A stretch of DNA of 64,000 bases, taken from Dipteronia dyeriana. Lineage: Eukaryota > Streptophyta > Magnoliopsida > Sapindales > Sapindaceae. A program made the translations under genes and the position numbers. Positions 11,934 through 22,612 of the stretch are shown here, in pieces. The DNA lies in assembly GCA_032871835.1 (NCBI GenBank), contig CM065297.1, positions 1,180,501 to 1,244,500 of the forward strand, given 5' to 3'. A model generated the notes under the pieces. The model searched no databases. It saw only the letters and a list, made by a program, of their open reading frames with translations, and was not told the DNA's origin. Position 1 is the stretch's first letter. Each line of letters begins with the position of its first letter.

Positions 11934-14900
11934 GTTGAGTTACTTACTAGTTGCATAAGGTCCCTGGAGAGTGAAGTTGAGCAGCTCATACGGTCCAAAT
12001 AACTCATCACCAGGAAATCCCCAGGAAGTAAATCTGCCTGTAATTCGCTGAACCTCACTCTCGTTAAAGGTATTTTGGCGCACATAATTTGCCTTAGGAA
12101 ACAACTTCAAATACATTCGTAGACGAGGTCCCTTTTCCCAGACAAATGAATCAATCAATAGCTGATGAAGGTCCAAGTTGAGAGTACTGGTCAGGTACTC
12201 CTCAAAAGAGTAACTATAAGGAGGAAAATAAGAAAAACTTGGGCTCTTCAGCCGGTATCCAATTCTCAGAGGGGATGCACAAAAGCATGGCACAGGGGAA
12301 GCTGGGACATATTCAAAGGAATTTTCGACAGGACATGCTGCAATAGGACAGTCTGTTGAATTTGTTAAGTTTGTCAGGTTCCCATCCCCTCCAGCTTCAG
12401 AACCGCAGAATCGTCTAACATTTGGTGTGTTTGCATTGGTGCAGATAGGATTGCCTCCAAGCCTAAAAATTAACTGCTAAAATGGTAAGAAAAAATAATG
12501 AAATTGAGGACAATGCATAAATATATGGAATATTTTTTCACTCATTAGTGAAATGTTCACTTTTTTTTATAGGAAACTAGAATGATTTCATTAAATAAAG
12601 AGGAAACAAAGGTGAACAAGATGTCCACAACTCAAAAACCTTTTGTAGACTGCCAAAAAACAAGAAAAATGTTCACTTGCGAAGAAGCAGTCAAACAAGG
12701 TGCAGACTTATTGCAGAAATCCTCACTCATGCAGTGCAAATTAAAAATAAGAACAAACGAATCGCAAGAGGGTACTGATAGGTGATAGCCAATGCATCAG
12801 TGCATATAGAAAAGCAGCATACCTTAGGGTGACATTATCTGGAAGATTTATATCTCCTACAATGTTGGAGAGCTGATTGTTTCTCAGATCACTGCATTTT
12901 GAATGTGCACAAAAGTGAATAATGGTTAGAAGACTGATATCTCACTGAGCCGGACTAAACATATGCATGATAGATAAGAGCATTTGATTCAATTTCATAG
13001 ACATGACTCTAGAATGGGTTGCCAATATGCAGGCATGCAGCTGTGAACTATAGGAAAATCAATTAAGTACTATAGACAATTACACAATTATTCTTCTTTT
13101 AGATCTTACAGTGTCAGTATAGCATTTGTACGGAAGGAAATCTTTCGCCACATGTTTGCAGGGACAGAACCGGTAAGAGAGTTGTTCTCCAGTAACCTGA
13201 AATGAGAAATTGTTTGAAAACATTATCTGGAGAGCATAGAAGAGCATTCAACACTAGAGAATCGTATTTAGATATTACAAGCATCATTGCAAATAATTTC
13301 ATGATACTGTTTCATACTTGTAATATCATATCATGAAACGAAATAATTAAGTGGATTCTCACAGTTTCTGAAGAGAAGGAAGATCTGAGAAGCTTCCAGG
13401 GATGGTACCATTCAGATTGTTGCCTGACAAATTGCTGCAATCAACAAGTGTGAATGAGGATATTTTATCTTTATTTTATAGCAGAAATTCAAAAATGGTG
13501 ACAGTACAATTTTTTTCACTTGAAAAATGATATTTACTTCACTTTAAAATGCAGCAAATAGGACATGGAAATAAATATTGACATAATTCACAGTCTTTCT
13601 TGATCAGCATTACGTACATGGTTGTCATGTTTTCAGAAAGCTTATTTGATGGTATAGGTCCAGTTAGATGATTCCGGCTAAGATCTCTGTCATATGAACC
13701 CAGTAACAATGAAATAAAAGTTGGATAAGGTAGTGATAACAGAATGGAAATAAATGCATCAACATGTCAAGAGTTGATACAGTGAAAGGTTAACAATCCC
13801 TCAACAGAACTTACACAACAGTCAAAACTTACAAATACAAAAGGCTCGGTATCCCGCTAAGATCAGGAACAGCTCCCTGCAAGCTGCAATTCCTAAGACT
13901 TCTGCCAATTTTGAGAAAGAACAACAAAGCAGCATCAGCAGTCTTACCAAGCAAATTTATGCAACAAATTGCTCATACAATATCATTTTCCTTTTCTGGA
14001 CACACAAAAACAAAACATTTAAATGACACTTACAATTTTACTAGTTTGGAAAAGTTTCCGTAAGTTGCTGGAATTTCAGAACCACTGAAGTTGTTGTTAT
14101 CAAGTTGACTGTAGAGAAAAATAAAAAGAAGTGTTATAAACTAATTACTATATGGTAAACATGATTTCGATATGGTTCATCCTATTTAAGCATGCCCTTA
14201 AGAAGGTCTTAAAAACCCACCAGCATGAAACAAGGAGTAGAACAATGCATACCGTGACTCTTGACACACATCATATCAAGACAACTAAACTTAAGTGAAA
14301 GTAACGATTTGGATGTGTCAAAAGGAGGAACATACAGTATGTGCAACTGTGGCAACTTTGAGATTTCTGGTGGAAGATTCCCAGACAAGTTATTATTATC
14401 CAGAAGCCTGTGAATATTTGTTTCATCAACCACATGTTCATATCAAGTCAATAAAGAACAAACATAACAAAAGAAAGAAAGTTACAGCTGAAACTGAAAG
14501 GGAACGGTAAAAGTAAAAACTCACAAGTGAATAAGAACAGATGTATTAGAAAGCTCAGCTGGAATTTGACCGCTAATCGAATTATTGTTCAAATGGCTGC
14601 AAAAATCTCATACGTGCGGATAAAATGAGTAGAAGAAAAATAATTCATCACTAAATTGAAGCAGCATTTGGATTGATAATCCACTTACAGGTGTTTCACA
14701 CTGCTCAAGTTAGCGAATGATATCGGTATAGGGCCTGAGATTTGGTTCTCGTCTACTTGAAGCCTATCCAAGTGTGAAAGATAGCCAAGCTCCTCAGGTA
14801 AAGAACCCGATAATTTGTTTCCATTCAAGAGCCTGCACACACAAATACATCAGATATTCAGATTAAGCTAAACCAACAAGAGGTATATTTTTTCCAGCAT

Positions 14901-15999
14901 TTATATCCTTTCCATGGAGTATGAAAATCGCTATGTATCAATCTTTTGGTTGATCAGAAGTACGAGACAAGCTTAACGTATTTCCAAAGTAATCCGAACT
15001 TACAAGAGTTTCAAGAATGAAAGACTTCCTATCTCCTTTGGTATGGTTCCAGTCAGACCATTCCACATGAAATCTCTATCAAAGGACAACGGAAGAAGAA
15101 AAATGTTAGCATTGTTGATTTGATTATGTAGAATTATATGATAATAATTCTTAAGAAATCCACTTATGTAAAATTTGTGCCTCACAATATCGTAAGATGA
15201 GAGAATCGGCCAAGCTCAGGTGCTAAACTTCCAGAGAGATTCATATTTAGCAGCTGGCTGCATCAACAATTTAGGATGGATAAGCAAACAACAAAATTTG
15301 GGGGGGAAAAGAGTAAAGATGGGGATAGAGAGGACATACAGCTCCTGTACATGTAAGTAACCATCATTCAAAGGTCCACCGAAACATAAAACTCCTGTCC
15401 AATTTGATGTGCATGGATCCCCCCTTCCCCAATTTCTGAGATGCTTCACTGGATCACTTAAACTGTTCTTGACTGCTCTCAGGGCACTGACTGCAAATGG
15501 ACACTTATCATAAGTTGTATCTCAAGAAAAAGAGATTAATTAGTTGACAAATTCCCAGATGCCCAATAAAGTTATGGATCAAATAAGTGGTCTCTACAAT
15601 CTTACTGTTGTTCAATAAGGCAGTAACACCAGCAAACCTTTAGTTGAATTTACGATTCAATATACTTTGATAGCTTCCATGCTCAACTAGTTTCCATAGA
15701 ATAGTGAAGCAAATTGAAAACAAGAGTAGTGGAACTTGAAAACATTAAGGCATGTATAGTTGGGCAGTGAAGTTACTTAATTTTGTTATTGTATCAAGAA
15801 CAACTAGATATAACAGCTATCTATGAGCATCGACTAGCTTAGTTGGTAACAAGAGGTCATGGATTCAAAAATTCATTGAAGTTGCAGCAAAATTACCTTC
15901 TGAAGGATCTGTAATTTGAGCAACAGCAAGATGGAGCAAGATGCAATACGCCGCTGCAGCATAAACGAATCCGGAAAGTCTCAATCCCATCATCATCAT
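10074..15999 (-). CDS. LRR receptor-like serine/threonine kinase, copy A (intact)
   Basis: Plasma-membrane receptor kinase of the LRR-VIII-1 type (the At1g06840/At5g01950 group). Coding exons: 15999-15897, 15490-15340, 15257-15186, 15075-15004, 14832-14689, 14596-14525, 14407-14336, 14108-14034, 13901-13833, 13686-13618, 13434-13363, 13196-13110, 12891-12823, 12462-11948, 11760-11602, 11522-11239, 11099-11048, 10909-10659, 10556-10074; all use GT..AG and sum to 957 codons. The start has four consecutive ATGs, then a signal peptide (about residues 1-29), an LRR N-cap ([13 protein letters not shown]), about 12 LRRs mostly one per 72-bp exon, a juxtamembrane ectodomain, a membrane segment near 557-580 and a kinase near 615-890. 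Kinase motifs are intact: [41 protein letters not shown]. It is an RD kinase and should be active. The ligand is unknown. A non-coding leader exon is likely, because a CTAG acceptor lies just before the ATG. Confidence 0.9.
11869..11930. repeat. (AT)n microsatellite
   Basis: About 30 AT dinucleotides in the intron of copy A between the exon for the outer juxtamembrane region and the exon for the membrane segment. The length is probably variable between individuals. Confidence 0.95.
15825..15890 (+). repeat. SINE-like or tRNA-derived fragment in intron 1 of copy A
   Basis: The stretch TAGCTTAGTTGGTAACAAG resembles a tRNA-type A box, followed about 25 bp later by a degenerate B-box-like GTCATGGATTCAAAA. 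The spacing fits an old tRNA-derived SINE. No poly-A tail or flanking duplication was identified, so this is tentative. Confidence 0.3.
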
Positions 16000-17267
16000 T
16001 AACACCTAGAAAATCAAAGTGAACCAGAAAACCAAAAATTGCAAATTGTCAATAACACTTGCACGTTTATTTCTTCATCCAAGTTCAAGGGATAAGTCTT
16101 ACTTGGCTGTCTTTTAAGTCTGACTTTTATTTTTGTTTTTGCTGTTGTCAAGTATGAGGACTAAAATAAAGCAGAGGATGCAAAACTAGAGATAATTCTT
16201 GCTTAAAAAGGATCAAACAAACACTTAACACATATAATCTTCACATACTAAAATGAAAATCAAACTATAGAAGCCAAAAAGAAGACAACTTTATTGATTT
16301 TGATTTATCAGAGAAAGGTTCAAGCAGAGATATGTCTAAATCCAAGCTTGAAACACGAACCGAGAGGCAAGTAAACGGGATGTCGAAGGTAACCCATTAA
16401 GCTTGCGTGCTCTGATACATTGTAGTTGTCAGATTATAGACTTTTTCTTTTTTTTCTTTTTAAGAATTCCTGAGATGGCATTGTCGTCATGGTTAGTTCA
16501 TCCAATTTAGCAGAGTATGAATATGATATTATCAATCATTTATTCTTTTATTAAAAAGGGAAAAAAAAAAAGTTACAGAGAATAGGGAATAAAAAAAGCT
16601 GAGATTTTTGTCAGCATCTTTGATTTTTTTTATCATCTTTTAGACTAACGAGAGTGAAAAAATGGAGGGGCTTTATCCAGGTTTATTGATTATCATTACT
16701 TCCACAGATTTGGACTTGTTCATACCTGCCCACAGCCCCACCAACCATTTTTTCTTGTAATAAAATTATATACATACCTATCGTCTATAGAGAAGATTAA
16801 AATTATAAGATTTTTTTTAAAAATAAAAATATTAAAACTAGAAAAGAAGCCGAGTCCATTTTGTTCCTCATGCCCTTTATTATCTCTTTGAAAGGGTAAG
16901 CAAGAAACCGAGTCCATGTATGTGTACTCATCCTCTTTATTGTCAGCAAGATTGACACTCTTTTCAAGAGGGAAGTAAAAGAAAAATATTTAGATCCTCT
17001 AACCTTGACTTTCTTTCTTTAATTTATTTATTATTATCAATAAAATAGATCACGTGACATCACTCTATCGATAGAATCAGTACTTTGGATACTGTCCGAT
17101 CAATACCAACTATTATTCCAAGAAAAATTCAACTCAAAGAAACAAACCTTGATGGGTCCACTCATTTTCCGACAACAGATAGTTTACTTGGGTTGGGACT
17201 AGGGAGTTGGGACCCCACGTGGAGAGAGGCTTGAAAATAGTCAATGTTTTGAGGCTAAGGAAGGCCA
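16000..17267. promoter_or_regulatory. Upstream region of receptor kinase A
   Basis: This stretch should contain the leader intron, leader exon and promoter of copy A on the minus strand. The acceptor next to the ATG (near 16006) shows that transcription starts further upstream. No single TATA box or cis-element can be assigned with confidence because the region is AT-rich throughout. No other gene is seen. Confidence 0.4.
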
Positions 17268-17880
17268 TTTCCCAGTTTCCATTAATATTTGGTATAATTA
17301 TGAAAATAACAGGCGGCTGACGGTTATGTGTGTCTTTGTGAAGTGCCTTGTACGCACCGGGTGTTTTTAAAGCGTGGATTAAACTAATTATATAAATTTT
17401 TTTAAAAGAATTTCGATAATAAAAAAATTATATCTGAAATTTTTTACTATATATTTGGATAAGAATTATACCACTCGAAATTAATTTTTTAAATAAAATA
17501 TATAAATTGTTTTAGAAGTTAATATCATAAACTATCTCAATTTTAAAACAGTTTAAGAGAATATAGAACGAAAAAATCGTATATGTGAAACTTTTCACTG
17601 TTTGTTCGAACGTGATTATAATGTTTTTTACTTTTTTATTTAATGTTTAGTTATATTAGATTGATAAATATAATTATAAATTATAAGAAAAATGTAAAAC
17701 TCTATCGGCTTCGAAAAAAAAATCAGAAAAATTAGCCCAGGCTACTTCAGTCGTACCTCCGCACCTGCTTGTATGCATAGCTATTTTGGATACAAATTCA
17801 CAATTTTTGTTTGTTTTTTCTTTTTTATATTCACACACATGGAAAATAATATACATACACTATAATCACAATCATCATAA
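17268..17880. repeat. 613-bp tandem duplication, first unit
   Basis: This unit starts TTTCCCAGTTTC and repeats from 17881. The second copy is split by a MULE: its left part is 17881 to about 18010 and its right part about 21700-22185. Shared blocks include GGCTGACGGTTATGTGTGTC near the start and ACACTATAATCACAATCAT at the end. The end of the unit also matches the DNA downstream of copy C (58071-58190), so the duplicated piece is the 3' flank of a receptor-kinase gene. Confidence 0.8.
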
Positions 17881-18854
17881 TTTCCCAGTTTCTGTTAATA
17901 TTGGCATAATGATGAAAACAACTGGTGGCTGACGGTTATGTGTGTCTTTGTGAAGTGCCGTACGCATCGGGGTGTTTTGATATTGTTGATTAAACTAATT
18001 ATATATTATTATTTTTTTACGAAAAACTAATTCATTTAAAAGTTTCAAGTTAATAATTAACTCTTTTTAAAAAAATTATAAAATTAATTCATTTTTGATG
18101 TATAAGAATACTATCTTTATTTACTCACTTTTATATTTAATTTAACATATTCAATATTTATATATATTATCTCACCAATACACCATCCTCCTCTTTCTCT
18201 CTACCACAACACCCAATTTCGTTTTCTCCCATTCTCATTTCTCTATTTTTTTTGTTCTTTCTTCCTTCATTTCGAATTTGAGTAATTATTTATATTCTCC
18301 ATCTTTAAACAACTCAAAAATATTCATCCACCACAAGGGTACCTTTGTATTCAAGCTTTGAGGTGAGTTTTTTTTTTTAGTTGAATCTCAGATTTAATTA
18401 TATTTGTGTCAATTTATTGTTGAAATAGTTTACATTTACATAATCAAGCATGAGTCTTGTGTCAATTTGATGTTGTTGTGATCAATTTAAAGTCTAAACA
18501 TAAATCTAAAGTATATTTCTATTTTTCATCTCTTTTTTACTTTCCTTTGTGCATTAAGGTTGTTTATTTTTGTGAAAATTATTTTCATCAATATAATAGA
18601 GCATATGTCTTGGTTGAATTTGATGTTGGTGTGATCAATTTTAATTTTATACATAAATTTATAGTTTATTTCATGTATGAATATATATTTTTAGTTTAAT
18701 TTGTGCATTAGGGTTGCTTATTTTTATGAAAATAATTGACATGAATGTAATAGAGCATGGGTCTTATGTGAATTTGATGTTGGTGTGGTTAATTTTTCAT
18801 TGTTGTATTGAATTTACACAATTGGTAATATATTTTTTTTAAAAGTGTCCAACC

Positions 18855-18983
18855 TAGTTTTTCCTAACAGCGTTGGGAATTTCAAACGTTGTTGGGCATC
18901 CCTAACTGTGTTAGGAATTCCCAATTATGTTTGAAATTCCTAACAGTGTTGGGAATTTCCAACACAGTTAGAAATTCTTACTG
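18855..18983. repeat. Dyad-repeat array, left arm of MULE II
   Basis: About six units of the GTTGGGAATT/AATTCCCAAC type (for example AGCGTTGGGAATTTC, GTGTTAGGAATTCCC). It ends about 116 bp before the transposase-like ATG at 19100, nearly the same distance as in MULE I and in the unrelated MULE at 39251-46880. Confidence 0.6.
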
Positions 18984-19099
18984 CATCAAGATTTTAACTT
19001 ATTTTGGATTTAGAATGTTTTATAAATTCACTGTACCATGAGTATATAATATTTATTTAGGAATTTAATCATAGATTTCTTATTCATTTGAAAGGTATC

Positions 19100-19270
19100 A
19101 TGGATAAAGTTCGGTTCGTTGTTTTAAACGATGGGGAATGGATTGAAAGTGGTGGTAAGTTCAAGTATCAATCTGGAAAGTCAAGACTAATTTCAGTTTC
19201 AAGGGAAACCTCGTATGAATCGTTAGAAGACATCATATATGGTCTTATTAAAGTCAATCCTACAATGTAA
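19100..19270 (+). pseudogene. MULE transposase N-terminal (PB1-like) exon
   Basis: A 56-codon open frame beginning MDKVRFVVLNDGEW, with GGKFKYQSGKSR and SRETSYESLEDIIY following, then a stop at 19268. It parallels the N-terminus of the transposase starting at 46261, where GGEW, YEGRRAKAF and FSRDSNYDQL occupy the same places, so this is the PB1-like domain of a MuDR-type transposase. No DNA-binding, DDE or SWIM domain follows; the body of the gene is deleted. A splice acceptor (TTGAAAG) precedes the ATG, as in MULE I. Confidence 0.65.
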
Positions 19271-20239
19271 CAAAGCGGTTGTAGGAATTAATTTGACGAT
19301 TGGATTTCAATATAGCAAATTGTACCATGAACTATTTTTGTATACATATGCCAAAGTGTTATTAATGTAACTGGCAATTTGACAATAATATACTTCTACT
19401 CTTAAACAATATTTGCATTACACAACAATTGATCACCATGTACTTTCAACATGTAATTTTTTCAAATCGACCAAAAGGTCACCAAAAGATCTCATGTTTC
19501 AAATCCCTAACCTAATCTCAGAAAAAAGTTAACTACAATTGAAGGTTGAAGAAAGATGAAAGACTTGAAAATTGTTCAGTAAGATGAATTATATTTTTTT
19601 AATGTTGTTTTGTAACATTTCAGGAAAATAGAATGGGAGAAGAGGTTGATTTGTTGGTCAAGGTTCCAGAACATTTCCCGACGAAAATTAATAGAGTTGC
19701 ATAATAAGCCAGAGATGTGATTTGCAGTAGGTGGGAAGACATTTTGTACAAAGTGTGCAAATTTGTTATTACACTAGACAATATGGATTTTGTATAAACT
19801 GTGCAGATTTGTTATTGCACTACACAACATGTATTTTATACACATCCAAGTAACATAATTTGCAGACTTTGTCTAAAAAGTTGAATTTTGTATAAATTGT
19901 ACAGGTTTTGTCCATAACATCCATAAATTCCAAAATGTTAACATTTCACAACTTAGGTAACATTAAATAAATTCCATGATAAATCCATTTAGCATTACAC
20001 ACAAAATGTAATAATATAATAGTGTATCCAAACAATTCAATACTGTCAACATTATACAAAACTTCAAGCAAATATAGACAAAATCACTACACCGTGTCTT
20101 CCAACATAAAACACTTCCAACATTATCGTGTTTTCCAGGTACCTACAAATAAACACACAACATTATTAAATAAAAAATGATAGATACATTTTTAAAAATA
20201 GTTACTTATTTCAACAACGTTAGGAAAACTGGACTGAAC

Positions 20240-20835
20240 ATTTTTTTCAAAAAAAATGCTACCAATTGTAAAGATTTAATCAAATAATGGAAAATTAACC
20301 ACACCAACATTAAATTCACTCAATACTAATGCTCTATTACATTCATACCAACTATTTTGACAAAAATAAGCAACTCTAATGCACAAATTAAACTAAAATA
20401 CTTATTCAAACAAGAAAAAATCTTTAAATTTATGTATAAAATTAAAATTGATCATACCAACATCAAATTCAACCAAGACTCATGCTTCATTATATTGATG
20501 AAAGCTATTTTAACAAAAATTAGCAACCCTAATGCACAAAGGAAAGTAAATAAGAGATTAAAAAAAGAAAAAAAAACTTTAGATTTATGTTTAAACTATA
20601 AATTGATCACAACAACATCAAAATATTATAGTTTAGTTATTATTTACATTCCCCATCATTGAGGAACTCTAAAATATTGTATTTTAGTGTTCAGCAAAGT
20701 TTTTCCTAACAGCGTTGGGAATTCCTAACAGCTCCCAACGTATTGGGAATTCCTAATAGCTCCCAACGTATTAGGAATGCCCAACAGGGTTGGGAATTCC
20801 CAATACAGTTAGGAATTCCTAACGCTGTTAGGAAA
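20240..20835 (-). repeat. Extra inverted repeat block and second dyad array of MULE II
   Basis: About 20240-20690 is a degraded extra copy of the right-arm segment found again at 20840-21340: both contain GGAAAATTAACCACA, GCAACTCTAATGCACAAA and similar blocks. Between them at 20700-20835 is a dyad array with GCGTTGGGAATTCC and repeated GCTCCCAACGTATT motifs. This suggests a partial duplication of the arm, or the remains of a second element of the same family. Confidence 0.5.
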
Positions 20836-22280
20836 AACTGTGCTGGACATTTAAAAAAAAATGCTACAATTTGTGTAAATTCAATCTAACAATGGAAAAT
20901 TAACCACAACAACATCAAATTCACACAAGACTCGTGCTCTATTACATTTACGTCAATTATTTTCACAAAAACAAGCAACTCTAATGCACAAATTAATCTA
21001 AAAAATATATATTCAAATATAAAATAAACTATAAATTTATGTATAAAATTAAAATAGATCACACTAACATCAAATTCAACAAAGATCCATGCTCTATTAT
21101 ATTGATGAAAACAATTTTCACAAAAATAAGCAACTCTAATGCACAAAGGAAAGTAAAAAAGAGATGAAAAATAGAAATATACTTTATATATATGTTTAAA
21201 CTTTAAATTGATCACAATAACATCAAATTGATGGAAGACCCATGCTTTACTATGTAAATGTAAACTATTTTCACAATAAATTAACACAAATACAATTAAA
21301 TCTGAAATTTAACAAAAGTTTTCAAAAAAAAAAACTTACCTCAAAGCTTGAATATGTTGTGGATGAATATTTTTGAGTTGCTCAATGGTGGAGAATGTAA
21401 ATAATTACTAAATTTCGAAATGAAGGAAGAGAGAACAAAAAAAAATGTGAGAGAGGATAATGGGAGAGAAACCGAAATTGGGTGTTATGGTGGAGAGAGA
21501 GATGGAAATAAGATGAAAAGAATGGTGTTGTGGTGGGATAATATGTATAAAGAATGGATAAGTTAAGTTAAATATAAAAGTGAGTAAGTAAGGGTATAAT
21601 TGTACTTACACATAAAAAAGGAGTTAGTTTTGTAATTTAAAAAAAAAAGGTTAGTTATTGACTTGAGTCTTCTAAATTAGTTAGTTTCTAATAAAACCCA
21701 ACTTTTTACGATATATTTAGATAAGAATGATACCTCTCAAAATTAATCTTCTAAATGAAATACATAAATTGTTTTAGAAGATAACGATCAAATAAGAAAA
21801 AAAAAATGATTCAATAGAATTACAAACTATCTCAATTTTAAAACAATTTGAGAGAATATAGAACGAAAGAACCATAGAAGTGAAACTTTATCTACTTGTT
21901 CGAATGTGATTCTAATGTGTTTTACTTTTTTATGTTTAGTTATGTTAGTTTGATAAATATAATTGTAAATTAAAGGAAAAATGTAAGACTCTAACGGAGA
22001 TAAATGTAAATGTGTAAACTTCGAATTTTTTTTTAGAAAAATTAGCCCAGACTACTTCAGTCATACCTCCGCCCCTGCTTGTATGCATAACTATTTTGGA
22101 TACAAATTCACAAAAAAAAAATTCTTTTTCTTTTTTACGTTCACACACATGGAAAATAATATACAAACACTATAATCACAATCATTTGTAGAGTTACATA
22201 TCATAATTTGTAGTATATGGAAACAGTACCAGAAATGAGATTGCACTGATGGTGGGGATGACACCACTGACAAGGTCACT

Positions 22281-22612
22281 ACCAACCTCAGGGGGATCGG
22301 CATATAAGTTTCCTCTAGAGTAGAGAGATGATGATGAAGTAAATATTCCTGACATTTTAGAGGAATCAGACACGTCGGACTCTGTTGGAATCATGTCAGG
22401 TTCTGGTGGTGGAAGCATGGAAGATATGTTCTCTAACTCTCTCACTACCAACCTCAGGGGGACCGGCATATAAGTTTCCTCTAGAGTAGAGAGATGATGA
22501 TGAAGTAAATATTCCTGACATTTTAGAGGAATCAGACACGTTGGACTCTGTTGGAATCATGTCAGGTTCTGGTGGTGGAAGCATGGAAAATATATTCTCT
22601 AACTCTCTCACT
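22281..22612. repeat. 166-bp tandem duplication in the C-terminal tail of copy B
   Basis: Units 22281-22446 and 22447-22612 are nearly identical, both starting ACCAACCTCAGGGGGA. The unit covers the coding tail from VRELEN through [13 protein letters not shown]. Since 166 is not a multiple of three, the tail changes frame at the junction and ends in a short novel sequence (...REHIFHASTTRT) instead of the ...SGVIPTI ending of copy C. Copy C has a single copy. Confidence 0.9.

Larger units (their letters stand above)
18012..21699. mobile_element. MULE II, decayed relative of MULE I
   Basis: The right end is the same GGGTTTTATT-type terminus as MULE I in inverted form, ending at 21699. The left end is recognisable from ACTAATTCATTT onward but its first bases are altered, and I could not define a clean target duplication. 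The two arms (about 18012-18985 and 20700-21699) form a roughly 1-kb inverted repeat, each with a terminal repeat, a leader-like segment, about 150-bp tandem repeats and a dyad array. Between them are a transposase N-terminal exon (19100-19270) and unrelated AT-rich sequence. The element lies in the second unit of the 613-bp tandem duplication. It is non-autonomous. Confidence 0.75.

Noticed and set aside
18001..18030. A target duplication for MULE II (TTTTTACG on both sides)
   Set aside because: The left terminus is altered and the match is a common T-run, so it cannot be told from chance.
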